From Halisarca cf. caerulea (Eukaryota > Porifera > Demospongiae > Chondrillida > Halisarcidae), in the NCBI GenBank assembly GCA_963170055.1, contig CAUJGJ010000266.1:1-64000 (forward strand): a DNA stretch of 64,000 bases. Direction: 5' to 3'. Below the pieces are notes generated by a model. That model was not told where the DNA came from and ran no database searches. It saw only the letters and a list, made by a program, of their open reading frames with translations. Shown here piece by piece: positions 1-10,600 of the stretch. Position 1 is the stretch's first letter, and each line of letters opens with the position of its first letter. The translations under genes and the position numbers were made by a program.

Positions 1-540
1 ATTTGTGTAGTGGTTGATATGCTGGTGCTAATACCAATATTTGGCACTAGAACCACACAAATTCCTAGTGGACACACATGAAGTTTCTTATATACTATGG
101 GCGTATTTGTGTAGTGTTGGATATGCTGTTGCAAATTCCAATATTTGGCACTAACACCACGCACATTACAAGTGGACACACATGAAGATTCTGAAGTGCT
201 GTGGGCGTATTTGTGTAGTGTTGGATATGCTGGTGCTAATACCAATATTTGGCACTAGCACCACGCACATTCCCAGTGGACACACATGAAGTTTCTGAAC
301 TGTTGTGGGCGCATTTGTGTAGTGTTGGATATGCTTGTGCTAATACAAATACTTGGCACTAGCACCACGCACATTCCCAGTGGACACACATGAAGTTTCT
401 TATATGCTGTGAGCGTATTTGTGCAGTGTTGGATATGCTGGTGCTAATACCAATATTTGGCACTAGAACCACGCACATTCCCAGTGGACACACATGACCT
501 TTCTGAAATGCTGTGGGCGCATTTGTGTAGTGTTGGATAT
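1..540 (+). repeat. Left-edge satellite monomers before the first HOR
   Basis: About five monomers, several with the TTCTTATATGCTGTG head also common at 2-3 kb, and one with a GACCTTTCTG head at 496. They are not part of the 4,747-bp duplication: the aligned sequence left of 5,288 differs from that left of 541. Nothing other than satellite is seen. Confidence 0.8.
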
Positions 541-772
541 GCTGGTGCTAATACCAATATTTGGCACTAGCACCACGCACATTCCCAGTGGACACACATG
601 AAGTTTCTGAAGTGCTGTGGGCGTATTTGTGTAGTGTTGGATATGCTGGTGCTAATACCAATATTTGGCACTAACACCACACTCATTCCCTCACATGAAG
701 TTTCTAAAGTGTTGCGGGCATATCTGTGCAGTTTTAAACATGTTGGTGTAAAGACCATAATTTTGCAAATTG

Positions 773-785
773 TATACTTAGTATA
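773..785. repeat. 13-bp palindrome abutting the telomeric run
   Basis: TATACT and AGTATA are perfect inverted repeats around a single T, ending one to two bases before the first CCCTAA unit. The same element is at 1,327-1,339, 5,520-5,532 and 6,074-6,086. It has no counterpart in ordinary monomers, so it arrived with, or formed beside, the telomeric insert. It may be chance A/T-rich filler. Confidence 0.7.
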
Positions 786-816
786 ACCCTAACCCTAACC
801 CTAACCCTAACCCCTA
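784..816 (+). repeat. Interstitial telomeric sequence 1, (CCCTAA)4
   Basis: Four perfect CCCTAA units at 787-810, preceded by TAA and followed by a variant CCCCTA unit (811-816) that joins directly to satellite CGCACATTCC. The minus strand reads TTAGGG. Four perfect units in one phase is far beyond chance in satellite of this composition. It is too short to be a functional chromosome end. Confidence 0.95.
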
Positions 817-1249
817 CGCACATTCCGAGTGGACACACATGAAGGTTCTGAAGGGCTGTAGGCGTATTTGTGTAGTGCAGGAAATGCAGGTGCTAATATA
901 AATATTCAGCACTAGCACCACGCACATTACAAGTGGACACACATGAAGTTTCTCAAGTGCTTTGGGCGTATTTGTGTAGTGTTGGATATGCTGGTGCTAA
1001 TACCAATATTTGGCACTAACACCACGCACATTCCCAGTGGACACACATGAAGTTTCTTATTTGCCGTGGGAGTATTTGTGTAGTGTTGGATATGCTTGTG
1101 CTAATACCAATATTTTGCACTAGCACCACGCACATTCCCAGTGGATACACATGAAGTTACTTAACTGCTGTGGGCGTATTTGTGTAGTGTTGGATATGCT
1201 GGTGCTAATACCAATATTTGGCACTAACACCACACTCATTCCCTCACAT

Positions 1250-1394
1250 GAAGTTTCTAAAGTGTTGCGGGCATATCTGTGCAGTTTTAAACATGTTGGT
1301 GTAAAGACCATAATTTTTTCAAATTGTATACTTAGTATAACCCTAACCCTAACCCTAACCCTAACCCCTACGCACATTCCGAGTGGACACACAT
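1250..1394 (+). repeat. Divergent telomere-bearing monomer 2
   Basis: Same structure as the monomer at 697-840 but 145 bp long. It has one extra base in the T-run before the telomeric insert (TAATTTTTTCAAA instead of TAATTTTGCAAA). The 1-bp difference lets the two lineages be told apart in the downstream copies. The diverged follower monomer is 1,395-1,498. Confidence 0.85.
1338..1370 (+). repeat. Interstitial telomeric sequence 2, (CCCTAA)4
   Basis: Four perfect units at 1,341-1,364 plus the CCCCTA end unit. Both junctions are identical to those of the run at 784-816, which shows common descent and not independent insertion. Confidence 0.95.
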
Positions 1395-4300
1395 GAAGGT
1401 TCTGAAGGGCTGTAGGCGTATTTGTGTAGTGCAGGAAATGCAGGTGCTAATATAAATATTCAGCACTAGCACCACGCACATTACAAGTGGACACACATGA
1501 AGTTTCTCAAGTGCTGTGGGCGTATTTGTGTAGTGTTGGATATGCTGGTGCTAATACCAATATTTGGCACTAACACCACGCACATTCCCAGTGGACACAC
1601 ATGAAGTTTCTTATTTGCCGTGGGAGTATTTGTGTAGTGTTGGATATGCTTGTGCTAATACCAATATTTTGCACTAGCACCACGCACATTCCCAGTGGAT
1701 ACACATGAAGTTACTTAACTGCTGTGGGCGTATTTGTGTAGTGTTGGATATGCTGGTGCTAATACCAATATTTGGCACTAGAACCACGCACATTCCCAGT
1801 GGACACACATGAAGTTTCTTAACTGCTGTGAGCGTATTTGTGTAGTGTTGGATATGCTGGTGCTAATACCAATATTTGGCACTAGCACCACGCACATTCC
1901 CAGTGGACACACATGAAGTTTCTGAACTGTTGTGGGCGCATTTGTGTAGTGTTCGATATGCTTGTGCTAATACAAATACTTGGCACTAGCACCACGCACA
2001 TTCCCAGTGGACACACATGAAGTTTCTTATATGCTGTGAGCGTATTTGTGTAGTGTTAGATATGCTGGTGCTAATACCAATATTTGGCACTAGCACCACG
2101 CACATTCCCAGCGGACACACATGAAGTTTCTTAACTGCTGTGGGCGTATTTGTGTAGTGTTGGATATGCTGGTGCTAATACCAATATTTGGCACTAGCAC
2201 CACGCACATTCCCAGTGGACACACATGAAGTTTCTTATATGCTGTGAGCGTATTTGTGTAGTGTTAGATATGCTGGTGCTAATACCAATATTTGGCACTA
2301 GCACCACGCACATTCCCAGCGGACACACATGAAGTTTCTTAACTGCTGTGGGCGTATTTGTGTAGTGTTGGATATGCTGGTGCTAATACTAATATTTGGC
2401 ACTAGCACCACGCACATTCCCAGTGGATAAACATGAAGTTTCTTATATGCTGTGGGCGCATTTGTGTAGTGTTGGATATGCTGGTGCTAATACCAATATT
2501 TGGCACTAGCACCACGCACATTCCCAGTGGACACACATGAAGTTTCTGAAGTGCTGTGGGCGTATTTGTGTAGTGTTGGATATGCTGGTGCTAATACCAA
2601 CATTTAGCACTAGCACCACGCACATTCCCAGTGGATACACATGAAGTTACTTAACTGCTGTGGGCGTATTTGTGTAGTGTTGGATATGCTGGTGCTAATA
2701 CCAATATTTGGCACTAGAACCACGCACATTCCCAGTGGACACACATGAAGTTTCTTAACTGCTGTGAGCGTATTTGTGTAGTGTTGGATATGCTGGTGCT
2801 AATACCAATATTTGGCACTAGCACCACGCACATTCCCAGTGGACACACATGAAGTTTCTGAACTGTTGTGGGCGCATTTGTGTAGTGTTCGATATGCTTG
2901 TGCTAATACAAATACTTGGCACTAGCACCACGCACATTCCCAGTGGACACACATGAAGTTTCTTATATGCTGTGAGCGTATTTGTGTAGTGTTAGATATG
3001 CTGGTGCTAATACCAATATTTGGCACTAGCACCACGCACATTCCCAGCGGACACACATGAAGTTTCTTAACTGCTGTGGGCGTATTTGTGTAGTGTTGGA
3101 TATGCTGGTGCTAATACCAATATTTGGCACTAGCACCACGCACATTCCCAGTGGATAAACATGAAGTTTCTTATATGCTGTGGGCGCATTTGTGTAGTGT
3201 TGGATATGCTGGTGCTAATACCAATATTTAGCACTAGCACCACGCACATTCCCAGTGGACACACATGAAGTTTCTGAAGTGCTGTGGGCGTATTTGTGTA
3301 GTGTTGGATATGCTGGTGCTAATACCAACATTTAGCACTAGCACCACGCACATTCCCAGTAGACACACATGAAGTTTCTTAACTACTGTGGGCGTATTTG
3401 TGTAGTGTTGGATATGCTGGTGCTAATACCAATATTTGGCACTAGCACCACGCACATTCCCAGTGGACACACATGAAGTTACTTAACTGCTGTGGGCGTA
3501 TTTGTGTAGTGTTGGATATGCTGGTGCTAATACCAATATTTGGCACTAGCACCACGCACATTAGCAGTGGACACACATGACCTTTCTGAAGTGCTGTGGG
3601 CGTATTTGTGTAGTGTTGGATATGCTGGTGCTAATACCAATATTTGGCACTAGCACCATGCATATTCCCAGTGGACACACATGAAGTTTCTGAAGTGCTG
3701 TGGACGTATTTGTGTAGTGTTGGATATGCTGGTGCTAATACTAATATTTGGCACTAGCACCACGCACATTCCCAGTGGACACACATGAACTTTCTGAAGT
3801 GCTGTGGGCGTATTTGTGTAGTGTTGGATATGCTGGTGCTAATACCAATATTTGGCACTAGCACCACGCACATTCCCAGTGGACACACATGAAGTTTCTG
3901 AAGTGCTGTAGGCGTATTTGTGTAGTGTTGGATATGCTGGTGATAATACCAATATTTGGCACTAGCACCACGCACATTCCCAGTGGAAACACATGAAGTT
4001 TCTTAACTACTGTGGGCGTATTTGTGTAGTGTTGGATATGCTGGTGCTAATACCAATATTTGGCAATAGCACCACGCACATTCCCAGTGGACACACATGA
4101 AGTTTCTTAACTACTGTGGGCGTATTTGTGTAGTGTTGGATATGCTGGTGCTAATACCAATATTTGGCACTAGCACCACGCACATTCCCAGTGGACACAC
4201 AGTAAGTTTCTGAAGTGCTGTGGGCGTATTTGTGTAGTGTTGGATATGCTGGTGCTAATACCAATATTTAGCACTAGCACCACGCACATTCCCAGTAGAC

Positions 4301-5443
4301 ACACATGAAGTTTCTGAAGTGCTGTGGGCGTACTTGTGTAGTATTTGATATGCTGGTGCTAATACCAATATTTGGAACTAGCACCACGCACATTCCCAGT
4401 GGACACACATGACCTTTCTGAAGTGCTGTGGGCGTATATGTGTAGTGTTGGATATGCTGGTGATAATACCAATATTTGGCACTTGCACCACGCACACTCC
4501 CAGTGGACACACATGAAGTTTCTGAAGTGCTGTGGGCGTACTTGTGTAGTGTTTGATATGCTGGTGCTAATACCAATATTTAGCACTAGCACCACGCACA
4601 TTCCCAGTGGACACACATGACCTTTCTGAAGTGCTGTGGGCGTATTTGTGTAGTGTTGGATATGCTGGTGCTAATACCAACATTTGGCACTAGCACCACG
4701 CACATTCCCAGTGGAAACACATGAAGTTTCTTAACTACTGTGGGCGTATTTGTGTAGTGTTGGATATGCTGGTGCTAATACCAATATTTGGCACTAGCAC
4801 CACGAAAATTCCCAGTGGACACACATGACCTTTCTGAAGTGCTGTGGGCGTATTTGTGTAGTGTTGGATATGCTGGTGCTAAGAACAATATTTGGCACTA
4901 GCACCACGCAAATTCCCAGTGGACAGACATGACCTTTCTGAAGTGCTGTGGGCGTATTTGTGTAGTGTTGGATATGCTGGTGCTAATACCAACATTTAGC
5001 ACTAGCACCACGCACATTCCCAGTGGAAACACATGAAGTTTCTTAACTACTGTGGGCGTATTTGTGTCGTGTTGGATATGCTGGTGCTAATACCAATATT
5101 TGGCACTAGCACCACGAACATTCCCAGTGGACACACATGACCTTTCTGAAGAGCTGTGGGCGTATTTGTGTAGTGTTGGATATGCTGGTGCTAATACCAA
5201 TATTTGGCAAGAGCACCACGCAAATTCCCTGTGGACAGACATGACCTTTCTGAAGTGCTGTGGGCTTATTTGTGTAGTTTTGGATATGCTGGTGCTAATA
5301 CCAATATTTGGCACTAGCACCACGCACATTCCCAGTGGACACACATGAAGTTTCTGAAGTGCTGTGGGCGTATTTGTGTAGTGTTGGATATGCTGGTGCT
5401 AATACCAATATTTGGCACTAACACCACACTCATTCCCTCACAT

Positions 5444-5587
5444 GAAGTTTCTAAAGTGTTGCGGGCATATCTGTGCAGTTTTAAACATGTTGGTGTAAAG
5501 ACCATAATTTTGCAAATTGTATACTTAGTATAACCCTAACCCTAACCCTAACCCTAACCCCTACGCACATTCCGAGTGGACACACAT
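5444..5587 (+). repeat. Divergent telomere-bearing monomer 3
   Basis: Copy of the 697-840 monomer displaced by 4,747 bp. It keeps the shorter T-run form, so it descends from that copy and not from the one at 1,250. The follower monomer is 5,588-5,691. Confidence 0.85.
5531..5563 (+). repeat. Interstitial telomeric sequence 3, (CCCTAA)4
   Basis: Four perfect units at 5,534-5,557 plus CCCCTA, exactly 4,747 bp from the first run. No unit has been gained or lost since duplication. Confidence 0.95.
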
Positions 5588-5996
5588 GAAGGTTCTGAAG
5601 GGCTGTAGGCGTATTTGTGTAGTGCAGGAAATGCAGGTGCTAATATAAATATTCAGCACTAGCACCACGCACATTACAAGTGGACACACATGAAGTTTCT
5701 CAAGTGCTGTGGGCGTATTTGTGTAGTGTTGGATATGCTGGTGCTAATACCAATATTTGGCACTAACACCACGCACATTCCCAGTGGACACACATGAAGT
5801 TTCTTATTTGCCGTGGGAGTATTTGTGTAGTGTTGGATATGCTTGTGCTAATACCAATATTTTGCACTAGCACCACGCACATTCCCAGTGGATACACATG
5901 AAGTTACTTAACTGCTGTGGGCGTATTTGTGTAGTGTTGGATATGCTGGTGCTAATACCAATATTTGGCACTAACACCACACTCATTCCCTCACAT

Positions 5997-6141
5997 GAAG
6001 TTTCTAAAGTGTTGCGGGCATATCTGTGCAGTTTTAAACATGTTGGTGTAAAGACCATAATTTTTTCAAATTGTATACTTAGTATAACCCTAACCCTAAC
6101 CCTAACCCTAACCCCTACGCACATTCCGAGTGGACACACAT
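5997..6141 (+). repeat. Divergent telomere-bearing monomer 4
   Basis: Copy of the 1,250-1,394 monomer displaced by 4,747 bp, with the longer T-run form. The follower monomer is 6,142-6,245. This is the last telomeric insert in the window; none occurs from 6.2 to 64 kb. Confidence 0.85.
6085..6117 (+). repeat. Interstitial telomeric sequence 4, (CCCTAA)4
   Basis: Four perfect units at 6,088-6,111 plus CCCCTA, exactly 4,747 bp from the second run. Confidence 0.95.
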
Positions 6142-9100
6142 GAAGGTTCTGAAGGGCTGTAGGCGTATTTGTGTAGTGCAGGAAATGCAGGTGCTAATAT
6201 AAATATTCAGCACTAGCACCACGCACATTACAAGTGGACACACATGAAGTTTCTCAAGTGCTGTGGGCGTATTTGTGTAGTGTTGGATATGCTGGTGCTA
6301 ATACCAATATTTGGCACTAACACCACGCACATTCCCAGTGGACACACATGAAGTTTCTTATTTGCCGTGGGAGTATTTGTGTAGTGTTGGATATGCTTGT
6401 GCTAATACCAATATTTTGCACTAGCACCACGCACATTCCCAGTGGATACACATGAAGTTACTTAACTGCTGTGGGCGTATTTGTGTAGTGTTGGATATGC
6501 TGGTGCTAATACCAATATTTGGCACTAGAACCACGCACATTCCCAGTGGACACACATGAAGTTTCTTAACTGCTGTGAGCGTATTTGTGTAGTGTTGGAT
6601 ATGCTGGTGCTAATACCAATATTTGGCACTAGCACCACGCACATTCCCAGTGGACACACATGAAGTTTCTGAACTGTTGTGGGCGCATTTGTGTAGTGTT
6701 CGATATGCTTGTGCTAATACAAATACTTGGCACTAGCACCACGCACATTCCCAGTGGACACACATGAAGTTTCTTATATGCTGTGAGCGTATTTGTGTAG
6801 TGTTAGATATGCTGGTGCTAATACCAATATTTGGCACTAGCACCACGCACATTCCCAGCGGACACACATGAAGTTTCTTAACTGCTGTGGGCGTATTTGT
6901 GTAGTGTTGGATATGCTGGTGCTAATACCAATATTTGGCACTAGCACCACGCACATTCCCAGTGGACACACATGAAGTTTCTTATATGCTGTGAGCGTAT
7001 TTGTGTAGTGTTAGATATGCTGGTGCTAATACCAATATTTGGCACTAGCACCACGCACATTCCCAGCGGACACACATGAAGTTTCTTAACTGCTGTGGGC
7101 GTATTTGTGTAGTGTTGGATATGCTGGTGCTAATACCAATATTTGGCACTAGCACCACGCACATTCCCAGTGGATAAACATGAAGTTTCTTATATGCTGT
7201 GGGCGCATTTGTGTAGTGTTGGATATGCTGGTGCTAATACCAATATTTGGCAATAGCACCACGCACATTCCCAGTGGACACACATGAAGTTTCTGAAGTG
7301 CTGTGGGCGTATTTGTGTAGTGTTGGATATGCTGGTGCTAATACCAACATTTAGCACTAGCACCACGCACATTCCCAGTGGATACACATGAAGTTACTTA
7401 ACTGCTGTGGGCGTATTTGTGTAGTGTTGGATATGCTGGTGCTAATACCAATATTTGGCACTAGAACCACGCACATTCCCAGTGGACACACATGAAGTTT
7501 CTTAACTGCTGTGAGCGTATTTGTGTAGTGTTGGATATGCTGGTGCTAATACCAATATTTGGCACTAGCACCACGCACATTCCCAGTGGACACACATGAA
7601 GTTTCTGAACTGTTGTGGGCGCATTTGTGTAGTGTTCGATATGCTTGTGCTAATACAAATACTTGGCACTAGCACCACGCACATTCCCAGTGGACACACA
7701 TGAAGTTTCTTATATGCTGTGAGCGTATTTGTGTAGTGTTAGATATGCTGGTGCTAATACCAATATTTGGCACTAGCACCACGCACATTCCCAGCGGACA
7801 CACATGAAGTTTCTTAACTGCTGTGGGCGTATTTGTGTAGTGTTGGATATGCTGGTGCTAATACCAATATTTGGCACTAGCACCACGCACATTCCCAGTG
7901 GATAAACATGAAGTTTCTTATATGCTGTGGGCGCATTTGTGTAGTGTTGGATATGCTGGTGCTAATACCAATATTTAGCACTAGCACCACGCACATTCCC
8001 AGTGGACACACATGAAGTTTCTGAAGTGCTGTGGGCGTATTTGTGTAGTGTTGGATATGCTGGTGCTAATACCAACATTTAGCACTAGCACCACGCACAT
8101 TCCCAGTAGACACACATGAAGTTTCTTAACTACTGTGGGCGTATTTGTGTAGTGTTGGATATGCTGGTGCTAATACCAATATTTGGCACTAGCACCACGC
8201 ACATTCCCAGTGGACACACATGAAGTTACTTAACTGCTGTGGGCGTATTTGTGTAGTGTTGGATATGCTGGTGCTAATACCAATATTTGGCACTAGCACC
8301 ACGCACATTAGCAGTGGACACACATGACCTTTCTGAAGTGCTGTGGGCGTATTTGTGTAGTGTTGGATATGCTGGTGCTAATACCAATATTTGGCACTAG
8401 CACCATGCATATTCCCAGTGGACACACATGAAGTTTCTGAAGTGCTGTGGACGTATTTGTGTAGTGTTGGATATGCTGGTGCTAATACTAATATTTGGCA
8501 CTAGCACCACGCACATTCCCAGTGGACACACATGAACTTTCTGAAGTGCTGTGGGCGTATTTGTGTAGTGTTGGATATGCTGGTGCTAATACCAATATTT
8601 GGCACTAGCACCACGCACATTCCCAGTGGACACACATGAAGTTTCTGAAGTGCTGTAGGCGTATTTGTGTAGTGTTGGATATGCTGGTGATAATACCAAT
8701 ATTTGGCACTAGCACCACGCACATTCCCAGTGGAAACACATGAAGTTTCTTAACTACTGTGGGCGTATTTGTGTAGTGTTGGATATGCTGGTGCTAATAC
8801 CAATATTTGGCAATAGCACCACGCACATTCCCAGTGGACACACATGAAGTTTCTTAACTACTGTGGGCGTATTTGTGTAGTGTTGGATATGCTGGTGCTA
8901 ATACCAATATTTGGCACTAGCACCACGCACATTCCCAGTGGACACACAGTAAGTTTCTGAAGTGCTGTGGGCGTATTTGTGTAGTGTTGGATATGCTGGT
9001 GCTAATACCAATATTTAGCACTAGCACCACGCACATTCCCAGTAGACACACATGAAGTTTCTGAAGTGCTGTGGGCGTACTTGTGTAGTATTTGATATGC

Positions 9101-10034
9101 TGGTGCTAATACCAATATTTGGAACTAGCACCACGCACATTCCCAGTGGACACACATGACCTTTCTGAAGTGCTGTGGGCGTATATGTGTAGTGTTGGAT
9201 ATGCTGGTGATAATACCAATATTTGGCACTTGCACCACGCACACTCCCAGTGGACACACATGAAGTTTCTGAAGTGCTGTGGGCGTACTTGTGTAGTGTT
9301 TGATATGCTGGTGCTAATACCAATATTTAGCACTAGCACCACGCACATTCTCAGTGGACACACATGACCTTTCTGAAGTGCTGTGGGCGTATTTGTGTAG
9401 TGTTGGATATGCTGGTGCTAATACCAACATTTGGCACTAGCACCACGCACATTCCCAGTGGAAACACATGAAGTTTCTTAACTACTGTGGGCGTATTTGT
9501 GTAGTGTTGGATATGCTGGTGCTAATACCAATATTTGGCACTAGCACCACGAAAATTCCCAGTGGACACACATGACCTTTCTGAAGTGCTGTGGGCGTAT
9601 TTGTGTAGTGTTGGATATGCTGGTGCTAAGAACAATATTTGGCACTAGCACCACGCAAATTCCCAGTGGACAGACATGACCTTTCTGAAGTGCTGTGGGC
9701 GTATTTGTGTAGTGTTGGATATGCTGGTGCTAATACCAACATTTAGCACTAGCACCACGCACATTCCCAGTGGAAACACATGAAGTTTCTTAACTACTGT
9801 GGGCGTATTTGTGTCGTGTTGGATATGCTGGTGCTAATACCAATATTTGGCACTAGCACCACGAACATTCCCAGTGGACACACATGACCTTTCTGAAGAG
9901 CTGTGGGCGTATTTGTGTAGTGTTGGATATGCTGGTGCTAATACCAATATTTGGCAAGAGCACCACGCAAATTCCCTGTGGACAGACATGACCTTTCTGA
10001 AGTGCTGTGGGCTTATTTGTGTAGTTTTGGATAT

Positions 10035-10600
10035 GCTGGTGCTAATACCAATATTTGGCACTAGCACCACGCACATTCCCAGTGGACACACATGAAGTTT
10101 CTGAAGTGCTGTGGGCGTATTTGTGTAGTGTTGGATATGCTGGTGCTAATACCAATATTTGGCACTAGCACCACGCACATTCCCAGGGGACACACATGAA
10201 GTTTCTGAAGTGCTGTGGGCGTATTTGTGTAGTGTTGGATATGCTGGTGCTAATACCAATATTTGGCACTAGCACCACGCACATTCCCTGTGGATACACA
10301 TGACCTTTCTGAAGTGCTGTGGGCGTATTTGTGTAGTGTTGGATATTCTGGTGCTAAGAACAATATTTGGCACTAGCACCACGGAAATTCCCAGTGGACA
10401 GACATGACCTTTCTGAAGTGCTGTGGACGTATTTGTGTAGTGTTGGATATGCTGGTGCTAATACCAACATTTAGCACTAGCACCACGCACATTCCCAGTG
10501 GAAAAACATGAAGTTTCTTAACTACTGTGGGCGTATTTGTGTAGTGTTGGATATGCTGGTGCTAATACCAATATTTGGCACTAGCACCACGAACATTCCC
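10035..10600 (+). repeat. Linking satellite between the 4.7-kb and 5.3-kb HORs
   Basis: About five monomers of the GACCTTTCTG and consensus types with no telomeric insert. One has CTAAGAACAATATTT and GGACAGACATG variants, also seen at about 4.88 kb and 9.63 kb, so this stretch derives from the preceding HOR. No other feature is seen. Confidence 0.75.

Larger units (their letters stand above)
697..840 (+). repeat. Divergent telomere-bearing monomer 1
   Basis: A 144-bp monomer, 40 bp longer than standard. Its left part aligns with the consensus through the dyad centre (to about consensus position 71) but is highly diverged, for example TTTTAAACATG where most copies have GTTGGATATG. About 45 bp then follow that are not satellite: a short A/T-rich stretch and the telomeric run. 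Satellite resumes at consensus position 81 (CGCACATTCC). The junction upstream of the monomer lacks 7 bp (CATTCCCTCACATG). The next monomer, 841-944, is also diverged, with GAAGGTTCTG, GTGCAGGAAATGCAG and AATATTCAGC changes. Confidence 0.85.
617..1780 (+). repeat. 553-bp sub-duplication carrying the telomeric inserts
   Basis: Two direct units of about 553 bp, meeting near 1,170, each with one telomere-bearing monomer. The length equals five monomers (520 bp) plus the net +33 bp of one insert monomer. Similarity runs to about 1,780, where the second copy carries an ordinary monomer instead of a third insert. The structure is repeated 4,747 bp downstream, at about 5,364-6,527. The small duplication therefore came before the large one. 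Confidence 0.85.
541..5287 (+). repeat. 4,747-bp higher-order repeat, copy 1
   Basis: This block recurs directly as 5,288-10,034. Its length equals 45 monomers (4,680 bp) plus 67 bp. The 67 bp is fully explained by two telomere-bearing monomers with net gains of 33 and 34 bp. The left part (to about 3.4 kb) is rich in monomers with TTCTTATATG, TTCTTAACTG and TTACTTAACTG heads. The right part is rich in GACCTTTCTG and TTCTTAACTACTG heads. Boundaries are approximate to within about one monomer, because consensus sequence flanks them. Confidence 0.9.
5288..10034 (+). repeat. 4,747-bp higher-order repeat, copy 2
   Basis: Adjacent direct copy of the preceding block. I saw only a handful of single-base differences, for example T at 965 against G here at the aligned site, T at 2,388 against C, and C at 4,605 against T at 9,352. 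Such identity in satellite DNA means a recent amplification or an assembly duplication. Similarity to copy 1 continues past 10,034 to about 10,160, where the telomere-bearing monomer of the earlier copies is replaced by ordinary monomers. Confidence 0.9.

Noticed and set aside
784..816. Functional telomere or chromosome terminus
   Set aside because: Only four perfect units, flanked on both sides by satellite, and copied with the surrounding HOR.
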